DNA from: Dirofilaria immitis
Lineage: Eukaryota > Nematoda > Chromadorea > Rhabditida > Onchocercidae
Assembly (NCBI GenBank): GCA_024305405.1
Contig: JAKNDB010000064.1
Coordinates: 496,001-560,000, forward strand
Direction: 5' to 3'
Length of the DNA: 64,000 nt
Within the stretch, counting starts at the first letter, position 1; each line of letters opens with the position of its first letter. The notes under the pieces were generated by a model, which worked only from the letters and a program-made list of their open reading frames with translations, was not told the origin of the DNA and made no database searches. Positions 1 through 11,542 of the stretch are shown piece after piece. A program made the translations under genes and the position numbers.

Positions 1-202
1 ATCAATATTCGCCATGCAACATACTAAAATAGATAGTTCTCACAATAAAGCAATTCTTCAGTTGTAAAATTATTTTTGAAACAGTTGCTGATTTCGGCAC
101 AGATTAAGAGTACAAAAAAAAGGCTTAATTATTGATGTAAATGAAATTTCAATTTATTATTAGAGAAAGTGTTTAAGTATAGCACAAAATAAATGGTACT
201 AC

Positions 203-234
<32 letters not shown>

Positions 235-1003
235 AATGATGATGATGATGATGGTATTATGTGATAACGAAATAAAGTATTAAATTTTTAAAATACATAC
301 ACAGCTATATGTATTGTATGATATTAATTGTTAAAAAAAATCTTATAAAAAAATCAATAAAAATAATTGCTCTAAATTGAATGGATTTAGTAGTTGATAA
401 TTTTAAAATTTTTCACTTACTAAAATTGATATTTATTTGGTATACGATAATAATTTCAAATTGTTAAATGAATATTCTTATCGTTTTATAAATTGTTTAT
501 TAGTGAAATTTTTTAATTATAGCAAAAATTAATTTGTCTTATTCATTTTAAAAATTATAATTTTTAATTTAATCCTTTCCCTTTTCTTATTTTTCTTTCG
601 ATTTATGCAAAAGAAAAATAAATTATTTTTTTTTATTTGCATTTAACATACAAAAGAAAAAGAAAAAAAATGAATTCATTTTTATCATATGATATTTATT
701 CATTCGTTAAATAATATAAAATTTTGTAAAGAATTAAAATAGAAATAAAGGGAAATGAAAATGTTGATATAATAATGATAATGATAATAATAATAATAGA
801 AAATGAAGTATTATTGATTACTTTTCTCTCATTCATATCATATCATTCATTCTCGTATTTATATCATATTATAATAGCAATGAAATGATGATAAGACATT
901 TATTTCATTTTTCTATTGATTTTATCGTTTATTAGAAAGAATGATATTATCATCATCATCACATCATCATCATCATCATCATCACTCATTCATTCATTCA
1001 TTC
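203..1003. repeat. Trinucleotide and tetranucleotide microsatellites
   Basis: A (GAT)n run covers about 203-254, a short (AAT/ATG) run lies near 770-797, an (ATC)n run covers about 949-983 and (ATTC)n follows at 984-1003. The poly-His ORF across 941-1186 is a translation of this repeat and is not a gene. Confidence 0.9.
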
Positions 1004-1451
1004 AATTATGCTCATTTGATTTTTTACAATAATTTCTTTTCCAATTTCATCAATCAATTACTAATCGATTTATTTTTTGTATTGATAATGGAACTACTCA
1101 GATATTTATTGAAAAATTTTTTTATTGCTTATTTTATCAATTTTTATAGTATTGCTTTTTATATTTTCAATTTAATAAATTTATAATTTTGATTTTTCTT
1201 TTCTTTTCTTTTCGTTTTTTTTTGAAAGAATTTAAAGCGCAAAAATAAAAATTTTCATTATCTCAAAATAAATTTCAACTTATCTTAAATTTTTAAGAAT
1301 TATTACTCTTTGTGAAAGGAGAGAGAAAAAAAAGGAAAAAAGGAGAAGTGACTACTTTTAAATTATAAAATATCGAAATTATCCGCATGTCTGTTCTCTT
1401 TTTTTTTTTTTTTTTTCTTCCTTTCTTTCCTTCATCCTTCTGACCCCAATT

Positions 1452-1580
1452 TCTGATTGGCTCACGTATCAGTGATAAATTATCGATAACTAGACATTAT
1501 TTTACACTCTCTCCCGAATCGACAATCAATTAATCTTTTCCCTTCTCAATCCCAACCACTCAATCCATATAAAAAGCCAT
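1452..1580 (+). promoter_or_regulatory. Possible TATA/CCAAT promoter
   Basis: A TATAAAAAG box at about 1568-1576 lies some 110 bp downstream of ATTGGCT (inverted CCAAT box, about 1455-1461). The surrounding 1430-1610 segment has more G+C than its flanks. No convincing ORF follows, so any transcript would be non-coding, or its coding exons lie far away. Confidence 0.25.
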
Positions 1581-4228
1581 CGGCAACAAATTCCATAATT
1601 TTCCCTTCTATTACTTTCGAAAATTTTACAAATTGTAATTATTATCAGTCAAAAAAAAAAAAAAAACAACTAGGAATGATAGCGAAAATCAAATGTATCA
1701 TTGTGATTAGAAAATGGTCGATGTAATATAGATGAGAGAAACAGATAACAATACTGACATCTTAACAAACAAATATCAGATATCAGATAAAATTAAACAA
1801 CATGCAATAATTTAAAATAGAAGCCATTTATGTCATCTAATACAAAGCATGAGATGATACATCCAAAAGATATGATAAGAAGAGGAGCAAAGGTCGAATG
1901 TCGACGAATTTAAAAATATTTCTTTTAAATATCGACAAATTTTTAGTAATAAAAGATGAAAAAAAATTTTAGAGATTCCAATGAAATATAAAATGTTTGT
2001 AAAACTTTCGCTAATTGCAAATGTATTTTATCAGAATAGAAAAAAAAAACAATCATAGAAAGACACGAATGATATAATTAAAGTTTCGCAGAAGTTCCTT
2101 CAAATATTACACGACAATAGTCATCAGGTAATTAAAACATTTAAGAATATTCTGAAACAATTATAATCATACACTTATTCTAAATACAAGTTTATTTTTC
2201 GATGATCTACCTATTTTGTTGCTTTAACTAATTTATCAGTCAGATAAATAAGCAATTATAGAAATGACTTATCGTTCATAAAAATGAATACTTCGTTTTG
2301 ATGAAAAAGAAACATTTCTGTTTACAAATCAAACATCTATTTTTTTTTTTTTTTCAATCAAATACATTCATTGCATTATATTTATAATACAGGTTAAGGC
2401 AAGAATAACAACAATACAAAAATTGATGAAAGAAAATGATAAAAGTGAAATAGAAAATCTTTACATCAAAGAAAACGCAGTGAAAAATATGAATCGCATA
2501 ATTTTTTTGTAAAAAAAAAAGAGAAATTTTATCAAAAATGATAAATGATTAATTAGCATTATGCAAATTTTTTTTCTATTTATAATATTATCATGCAAAT
2601 GAACAAATAAATTATATAATGTAATTTTAAAAATATAACTATAACAATATATCATCATCTATTTAACAAATAACCTAAAGCAATTTTTACTCCGATTAAA
2701 AGGTTAAAGTTTAATTTGTTATACACATGTTACAGTCATAACATAAATATTTTTCTATCACAATAATATATATGCATGAATTATATTAGTTTGATAGAGT
2801 AATAGTATAAATTTAAGATATTTGTTAAATTTTTACATTCTGCATAAATTTTTGATATATATATCTTCTAAATCTTTTTATTATCTACAAAGATGTGTAA
2901 AATTATTTAGCTGAATGATATAAGTCAATGAATTGAAAATAATTTCAAAGATTTCGAAATTGTTATGCTATCATCATATATTATCATTCAATTTAGCTAA
3001 CAATCTTAATATGATCAATTTTTTTAGATATATTTTATCAAAATAAAATAAACTATTAGTCTAATATAAATAGATATCATTTATCAATGATAATAATTTC
3101 TAGAGGTAAACTTAAAGATTTAAGTTGAAAAAATCATTATAAAAAGAGAAATATTAATATTTTTTAATTGAAACTAAATAAATATTATTCTAAATTTTCT
3201 AAGCAAACAATCAATCTGAAAGAATTCGGATAATATTTAAAATTCAATAACAACATATACTCAATTTATATACAGCTGCTAGCTTTTTTGCTTCATTTCA
3301 ATCTTCTTGATTCCTTAAATCATATGCACTCTATGAAATGTTTTTCTTCTACTTCAAAACATACTAGTAATATCTCGAATTTTTCCTGACTAATATATTA
3401 AGAGAAATGAAGAAAAGAATCTTTTCACTTTCTTCTCGCTCGTCAATCAATAACAACTCTCAAGAAAATGTTTTGGATGAATGGATAGGAATCAACTTGC
3501 ATTACAACAGTTTATGCAATCTTGAAAACAAAAAGAAACAAGTTAGTTACTCGAAAACTCCTTAACTATAAGTTAACAATCAGATCAAGATCAGAAAAAA
3601 TTTTTATTGAACCCATATAATAGCAAAATTAGACAATCATGCTCAGACAATCTGTGTGATATCAATTTTGGTATGATGATTTTGTTATTAAGTCTATTTC
3701 AATGAAAAATTAAATTTAATTGAAAAAAGAAAATTCTAGAAGGCATAAGCTTAAAAAGTTAATCTATTATGATTATCCGGAATGTATTCATTTTAAATTT
3801 GGATAATTTTACAAATGAAGCAAAAATAATACAATAAGATTCAGATGAACTAAGAAAGATTGTACTTTTTGGATCATCTAATCAACTAATACAATCGTTC
3901 GATCAATCAATACGATGTGTCTACTAAAAATGATACTAAAAGCATGCAGATCACTCATCATCATTATAAATAAAGTTTATGATATCAGCTATCCATTTGA
4001 CTGATTAAATTACAACTAACAATTTAGTAGCATAATCGATATAGTTAATAATAAGGAAAAGTCCAGAAATTTAACAAAAGATTGTGACAAATATAAAAAC
4101 TAAATTTGATAATTTATCTAATTGTCATCGAATAATTTATCCATTGCTATTCAGGATAGCAGATGAAGGAGAAGATTCATAAAAATGTTATCGAAAAATT
4201 TACAACTTGAAAATATTAAAGTCTCATT

Positions 4229-4267
4229 TTATCTATCTATCTATCTATCTATACATAGATATATTAT

Positions 4268-4303
<36 letters not shown>
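4229..4303. repeat. (TATC)n and (TA)n microsatellites
   Basis: About six TATC units at 4229-4251 are followed by roughly sixteen TA units at 4271-4303. Confidence 0.92.
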
Positions 4304-4306
<3 letters not shown>

Positions 4307-4396
4307 ACAGCAAATATATTCATTCATTCATTTTTATATTATTAAATTGAAATAGATTGAAATTTAATCCATTCTTGATTAAGCTCTTTGAATATA

Positions 4397-4556
4397 GATC
4401 AAGAATGTATAGGTATTAAATATTAGCGATCAAGATTGTATAAGATATTAAATATTAGCGATCAAGATTGTATAAGATATTAAATATTAGCGATCAAGAT
4501 TGTATAAGATATTAAATATTAGCGATCAAGATTGTATAAGATATTAAATATTAGCA
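4397..4556. repeat. Tandem array, 32-bp unit, about five copies
   Basis: The unit starts GATCAAGATTGTATAAGATA and ends TTAGC. The first copy differs at a few positions, and the last four are almost identical, which suggests recent expansion. Confidence 0.93.
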
Positions 4557-5587
4557 AACTTCTATTTAAATGCATAATTGTGGATTCATTTTTTTGTTTC
4601 ATTTCCAACAAAATGTCACAGAACTGTTCGATCACCAAGTAACTTTTCTTTTTTTGCATTAACAAGCGATATGATAAACTTAGTGATCGAAGAGTAAATA
4701 TTACAGGTGATTTTATGGCTTCTTAATGAGTATTTTTAATATTGGTATATTATTTGAGAAAGATCACATTGTCTAAATCATTGTTATCGACGGTTAGGCA
4801 ATAACTTAGATAAAATATAGACACCAACGAATATCACCGTTTATATTCATATAAATTATTCTATCATATTATAATTATTAATTATTATTATTATTATCAT
4901 TTCATCTATCTATTTCTCTATCTATCTATAATAATCATGATAACTAATAATACTAATTTAATTTGAAACAGTTTATTGTTCAGTGTTATGAATTATTTGG
5001 TACATAATTAATTTTTCATAATGGACAACGTGATTGATGCGATGATCGAAGAGTTCAATGTTTAATCCAAATTTATGCAAAAAGAGAATATATTTATTTG
5101 AAATATAAACATTTTTATTGTGCCATTTTTGATGCATTATCAACTATATATAAATATGCATACATAACTATTCTTCATATTCAGAACATCACACAATTGA
5201 TGATATAATATGTGCAAATAAAGCGCAATAAATAAAACAAACATATGAAGACTAAAAACGTAAACAAACATATAAACAAACATATGAAGTATAACATTTA
5301 ATATTTATAGTCTCAACAATCAATCATGATAGAAAAAATTACGACATACGTAAGAAAGACCTCAAATTGACTAGCAAATCTCGTCATAAGCAGGTATTTT
5401 TTTATTATGGAAAATGTATTTTAATTTCTTTTCGTTCTATTTCGCATTCTTTTCTTTCTATTCCATTTCGCATTCATACTTCTCAATATGAAAACTATAT
5501 TCTACTCTTTTTTTTCCATTCCGTCTCTCTCATAATCATTAAAATGCGCTTAGTTAGAGCATATATTCTAGCTTATCATTTCATATA

Positions 5588-5589
<2 letters not shown>

Positions 5590-5629
<40 letters not shown>

Positions 5630-6180
5630 CTATCATTATTATAGTTGCATATAACCGTCATTCGATCATCATGAATCATAAATGATTTATTTCGTAAAAA
5701 AATTCACATTAAGCTAGAAGGCTCAAACTACGTATTTCTTTTAAACAAGAAATAAAATTCTGAATCATTTTTGCAGAAATTTTAGCCAATTTCTTCTCAA
5801 TATTTAATAGAGCTATTACTTTTTGGCTGTACAATTATTTGCTAAAAGCTTTACCTATACAAATCAATCAAGAGTCCAGAATTTTATAACAATATTCCTT
5901 CCCTTCGAAAATAATGAAAAGTAATAATTTTTCAGGAAAATTCATGAATCTTTTCCGATCATTCGATTTGCTTTCCGGCTGAATGTAATCAACCACTTGT
6001 ACCGCCAAAAATCTTTCTAAAATTAATTTGAAGATAACAGATTTTCAGTCCATATTCATTCGGAAAAAGTCCGGATCTCAAAAATGGATAAGTGGTTCAA
6101 ATTCAAAATTAGAATGATTGAGAAATTTAATCACATAAAGAGTTATGCAGAGAGGGAGAGAGAGAGAGGAGAGAGAGAGA
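5590..6180. repeat. (CA)n and (GA)n microsatellites
   Basis: An uninterrupted (CA)n run spans 5590-5626 and an interrupted (GA)n run spans 6144-6180. ORFs reading Thr-His or Arg-Glu repeats here are repeat translations. Confidence 0.9.
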
Positions 6181-6834
6181 AACAATATGCTTATAAAAAG
6201 TTTCTACTAGAGAATGATCTAAAAGAAGCTTCTTTTATTCGAAGCATAAATTACAGGATATATTTTTCATAAGATATTCTAATGTTTTATAGCATCCGGA
6301 ATGCGATGTAATCATCAATTCTCTTAACCGAAACATCATATCACAAATAAATTTCCATCCAAAAAATATAAAATCAACCACGAATCTGTATTGCATCTAA
6401 AAATTATAGAACTAATAATTCTTAGAAATTATCAATAGATTATCTAAATATATGAATGTCTGAAGTTCGATTTACATAAAATTTTTACACATAACGACGA
6501 ATAATGTCTACAAAATATAAACAAAAAGTTTTACCAAAAAACAAATTTAACGAATTTAATTTCAAAAAAATAAAAGTATAATTTTCTTTGTAAATAATAA
6601 CATCACATAATTATATTATCTTCTACTTATCTATCAGTTATTTTGATAATATTATTCAATGTATTATTTAAAATCATTTAATATAATGTGTAATTTAAAT
6701 TTAAATAAATTAAATTGATTTATTGAATGAATAAACGAATAGCTATCGTCCATTTAAATTCAACGCAACACAAAAAAAAAAGTAACAAGAAATATAAGCC
6801 AAACAACTGACAAGAAACTTAATTATAAGAAAAA

Positions 6835-7012
6835 ATTTCGAAGAATAAGCTCCGAAGCTACGAAGTTTATTAAACTGAGCGAACTGCAATAAAGTTCGTA
6901 AAACTCGGCGCTCCACGATGTATAAAAAAGAATGAGCTTCGAGAGCGGAGGGTAGGTCGAGAAACGGAGTGTCGAGAAGTTTCATGTGTCACTGCGTCTC
7001 TATCTCTATGCA
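6835..7012. other. G+C-richer island of unknown function
   Basis: About 175 bp stand out from the A+T-rich flanks, with many CGAAG, CGGAG, TCGAGA and GCGCC words. The minus strand is open for 80 codons (6985-6743) and starts MKLLDTPFLDLPSALEAHSF, but becomes hydrophobic low complexity later. It may be an exon, a promoter or a non-coding RNA. I recognise none of these with confidence. Confidence 0.25.
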
Positions 7013-7940
7013 TTGCATTCTTCTGGAAGGAAGAAAAAGAATGGTTTAGGCATTAAGTTCCAAATAACCGAAGGAGGAAGATAGAATCGGAAATATATAG
7101 ATTAAAAGAATACTATAGAAATAAATAAAATGATCACTATCATCTTTTTCCTGAGACTGAAACTGCTCGAGAAATAATTCTCGAAAAAGAAACAGAGACA
7201 CAATCTCGAAAAAAAAACAAAGATAATAATTTACATTCTTAACATAAAGCTATGCAATTGATAAAAATATTACAAACACATTATTAACAAATTTATCGTT
7301 ATGTAAATAAAAACATATCACATTCAATTAGGTCATCGATTACAAAGCTAATCATTGTTAATATCCTGTCCGGAAATTTGATAAAAGATAGAATATTACA
7401 GTAATGGATTCAATGGTGTATCTGTTATTTGTAGATAAGAAAATTTGTTATCAATTTTGTTATCATGATCAATTTGTCAATCTCCTTCGATCCATAATTT
7501 AATGTCAAAATCGCATCATTCATCTAATCCAAGAGAAATATTTTCGATTAAAATGATAACTGATTGTGATAATTTATCATGCTATGAAATGAAGAAAACA
7601 ATAATTCGGACAACAACTTTTTTTAACCTGTGAAATACAATCTTATCAATGTTGCATCTATATTATCATTTCTGCTTATCTTTTCCTTGTTAGAATAAAA
7701 TCATTCGCTTCATATTCCTTTTGTTGATGAAAATAATTGATCAATTCGAATGTAGAATTTATTGATTATTTTGATCTAATAAAATATATGGAAAACAAAA
7801 AATTGAACATACGATCATCTTTTAAGTAGCAATTTTAAATAAAATCAAATAAAACTTGAAGAAAAAAATGTGAAATTATAATATCAAACTAATTTGGTCA
7901 TCTAATTAAAATAATTTTTATTATTAATTTATATAATAAG

Positions 7941-8274
7941 AAATCATTTTAAATAAGAAATATAAAATTAAAAACATATTAACTTATAATACAAAATCAT
8001 TTTAAATAAGAAATATAAAATTAAAAACATATTAACTTATAATACAAAATCATTTTAAATAAGAAATATAAAATTAAAAACATATTAACTTATAATACAA
8101 AATCATTTTAAATAAGAAATATAAAATTAAAAACATATTAACTTATAATACAAAATCATTTTAAATAAGAAATATAAAATTAAAAACATATTAACTTATA
8201 ATACAAAATCATTTTAAATAAGAAATATAAAATTAAAAACATATTAACTTATAATACAAAATCATTTTAAATAA
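7941..8274. repeat. Tandem array, 53-bp unit, about 6.3 copies
   Basis: The unit begins AATCATTTTAAATAAGAAAT and ends ATAATACAA. Copies appear identical from the second onward, so it is a young minisatellite. No ORF crosses it. Confidence 0.95.
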
Positions 8275-9490
8275 AGCAAAACTTACATCTATCAAAAAAA
8301 TATATCCTAAATTGCTTATTTTACTACTCAAACATAAATTTATCATCACTAAATCATTCATTAATAAATGCTATATCTATTTGAAATATAATTAATAATT
8401 TCTTATTTAAATCCCTAACAAATTATATGTATTGAAGTTGTACAAAAACAATTAATAGTAATTAATAGAAATTGAAATAGAATTTTATTAATCAAATTTG
8501 ATAACCTAAAATAGGAGCCTTAAATAAATAACTAAATGATATATGTGACCTAGAATAGAAGCCTAAAATAAATGATTGAATGATATATGTGACAATATGG
8601 CGAATTACATATGTCACATTATTTGAATTAATTGAACATGGTGTCATATCATTCGAATTATATGGAACGATAATTGTATGAATGATATTTCTTTATATAA
8701 ATAGTAAAATGATAATTTGATTTTTGCTAATGATAAATTATCAAGAATAATATCACTAAAATAGTTTGAAAGAGGTCAAAGTTCGGAAATTAAAATTTTA
8801 CTAATATTGCTTAATTGATTAGCTGAAATTAATTCATCTATTGTTTATAATGCAAAAAAAGAAACATTAAATTTAATCCAAGTGTGAAAATAAGGCTATA
8901 AATTAAAAATGATGGCCAAGAATTTCAAGAGAAAAATAAAATATCACATATTGATAATTATTTTTCCTAATCTTAATATAATAACTATAATATTATCATA
9001 TGATAACTATAATATTATCATTCAAAAAAAACAATGCGCAAGTTAAAATTTAAATTTTTCAAAAATATTAAAATCAAATGTTCGATATATTTAAAAGGAT
9101 TAATCTTAAACTATGAGAGCCAAAAATTTCAAAGCTATATCTGGCCATAAAATTTGATCAATAAGTTTTTAAGAATGAAGCGAATAAAAATTTTTCCCTA
9201 TATCCTTTAAATAATTTACTATCATCAATTCTTCTCCATCTTTGTTTCATAATGTTAAAAATTGATCCATCTTTTCTTTTTTTTTTTGTTGGCCTTTTCT
9301 TTCTTCTGCTACAACAACAGATGGTTTATTTGTTAAACAATTTTTTTGATAACATTTTAAAACTTTTGAGAGAGAAAAAAAGAAATCCATTCTTTATATA
9401 TATATATATATATATCTTATGTTGCTATCATTCGTCATTTATACAACAATTTTAATTCAAATATATTCGAGTAAAAATTAATTCTTTTAA

Positions 9491-9560
9491 ATGAATATTT
9501 TGCAAATGATTTATTTACGATATTTGAAAATGATAATACAACTTTTATCATTGGATCAAG
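9491..9560 (+). other. Possible signal-peptide exon upstream of the semaphorin-like gene
   Basis: An ATG opens 23 codons rich in Ile, Leu and Tyr that end at CAAG|GTAAGT, a near-perfect donor, in phase 1. A hydrophobic start followed by a strong donor suits a secreted protein's first exon. No exon of matching phase was found between here and 11.5 kb, so the link to the semaphorin is conjecture. Confidence 0.2.
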
Positions 9561-9850
9561 GTAAGTTCATTTGATTATTTCATTATATTTTTAATAATTT
9601 AAAAGAATTTTCAATCCACATATCTTTTATCGTTATCGTTTAATTATTATCAAAATTTTGATTATAAATTATTGTAAGCATAATAATTGAAAAATTGTTT
9701 TCGTTTTTTTTTTTTTTCGAATTTTTATTTATAAATTTGAAGTTTCATAATCAACCAATGCGGATTATCATAATTGAATTTGTAATCATTGTTTAACTCT
9801 AAAATCTAAATTTAAAAATCATAAATCATAGAATTTAATCAATTCTAACT

Positions 9851-9857
9851 ATTATTA

Positions 9858-9912
<55 letters not shown>

Positions 9913-9965
9913 AACTATTATTATTATTATTATTATTATCATTATTATCACTATTATTATTATTC
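9851..9965. repeat. (TTA)n microsatellite
   Basis: A long TTA run with a few substitutions (CAAC, ATC) near 9910 and 9940. A (TA)n run of about 11 units also lies at 9391-9415. Confidence 0.92.
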
Positions 9966-10074
9966 TCGAATATGCTTTGCTTATAATTGAATTCTTTTAC
10001 AATTAGATGAATGGTGCAGAAGGAACAATCGAGAAAGGATGTGGAAAAGGAAACTTTGAAATTTGGCTTAATAT

Positions 10075-10582
10075 AAATTTGTAAATAATAGAGGATGAAT
10101 ATATATATATATCTCTTATCTTCGAGACCTATTAATCATTTATTTCCATAATCAATAATATTGATTGATCAAATTATAGAAATTGTATTAAAAACAAGTG
10201 CACGTGCATACACGTGTCCACGTGCATTTAAAGCATACGTACGTGTATTTCGCAGCGTAAAATGGAAATTCAAAATTAGCAAAAATAAATTTTGATCGGA
10301 ATTTATAATAATTTCGTTGCATTTCTTTTCTCTGCTTATGAACTTTCTTTCATTGGCAAATAAAATCTAAGACTTTTTTTTTAGAGCGAAAAGTTTCAGC
10401 AGATATTACAACAATTTGATCATCCTCTATTATTTACAAATTCTCGACTTTTTCAAAATTATAATAGAAAGAGAAAATAAATTTTGCGTAGTAAATGATG
10501 ATATAATTTTATCAAATACTGATTAACCATCAATAGATCTCGAAGATAAAAGATAATATATTCATCCTCTATTATTTACAAA
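10075..10582. repeat. Inverted repeat pair, about 50 bp arms
   Basis: The segment near 10076-10127 (reading GTAAATAATAGAGGATGAAT and on to CTTCGAGA) is the near-exact reverse complement of 10533-10582. The right arm sequence also recurs as direct copies near 10565-10585 and 10698-10720. The arms are separated by about 400 bp containing the E-box cluster. Confidence 0.6.
10198..10250. promoter_or_regulatory. Cluster of three CACGTG E-boxes plus ACGTACGTG
   Basis: Perfect palindromic CACGTG sites lie at 10201-10206, 10211-10216 and 10219-10224, followed by ACGTACGTG at about 10237-10245. CACGTG is the binding site of bHLH and bHLH-Zip factors. The cluster is about 1.3 kb upstream of the first recognised semaphorin exon. 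Its function is inferred from the motif only. Confidence 0.4.
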
Positions 10583-10887
10583 TTCTCGACTTTTTCAAAA
10601 TTATAATAGAAAGAGAAAATAAATTTTGCGTAGTAAATGATGATATAATTTTATCAAATACTGATTATCCATCGAAGATAAAAGATAATATATTCATCCT
10701 CTATTATTTACAAATTCTCGACTTCTTCAAAATTATAATAGAAAGAGAAAATAAATTTTAAAAATTCATATTTAAGAGAATAATAACGGAGTAAATGATT
10801 ATCAAATATTGATTATCTACCTATCATGTAATAATATTTTTCAGAAATCGAATTATCGTAATATCTGCTGAAACTTTCCGCTTAAAA
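10377..10887. mobile_element. MITE-like element with about 29-bp terminal inverted repeats
   Basis: The left end (10377-10407, including AAGTTTCAGCAGATATTA) and the right end (10858-10887, TAATATCTGCTGAAACTTTC and following bases) are near-perfect inverted repeats. They bracket about 510 bp with no ORF, filled by three direct copies (10421, 10562, 10694) of a roughly 135-bp unit. Short size, TIRs and no coding sequence fit a non-autonomous DNA element. Target-site duplications are not clear. Confidence 0.45.
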
Positions 10888-11542
10888 GGATAATATCATT
10901 AAATGTTACAACTATAGAAGCAGCAGAATGTTTGATGAAAGGATTTGGAAAGGTTAAATGTCGAATTTATCATGTTGCTTGGCAAATCTTATTTATATTA
11001 TCATTCATTATCTTTTATCATTCATTCTATTTATTCTCCTTAATTCATTTCTTGCTAAATATTTGTATATCATAAAATTATTTATCATTTACGCATATAA
11101 ATGTAACAAAAGTTTTCAGAAATCTGACAATAAAATATGCGCATAGCTAAAAGTAAGACTAAGTAAGGCGCAAATGTCCCATTTATCAAATTTATCATAT
11201 GATAATAATATGATAATTTATAAATAATTTTATAGGAAAAATGTCAAAATGATATCACCTTATTGTCACATCATAGCAATAATTGTTTGCGCATTTGCGG
11301 TACAAATGCGCTTGCACCATATTGTCAGATAAGAAATGTTAATTTTTTTATCAGTGATTAATGTTATCATTTTAAAAGAATATGACACAATTAGATTACA
11401 TCATGGAATCTATAGGAAATAGATCTTATTTAAGTATAAGATATCGATTGATTCTTAACTCTCGAATATTATTTTTATAATTTTGAAAATATGTATTTTA
11501 AGTTATAATCATTGAATCAAACATATGAAGAAGCTATTTTAG

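Larger units (their letters stand above)
1..9490. other. Gene-free left flank
   Basis: Apart from the repeats, possible promoter and G+C-richer island listed separately, I see only A+T-rich sequence with short ORFs of biased composition. No splice-linked exon series or RNA gene could be built. Confidence 0.6.

Noticed and set aside
941..1186. ORF with a poly-His start
   Set aside because: Translation of an (ATC)n microsatellite followed by A+T-rich hydrophobic codons; no splice or homology support.
7941..8274. CRISPR-like array
   Set aside because: The 53-bp units are contiguous with no unique spacers, and the host is a eukaryote; it is a minisatellite.
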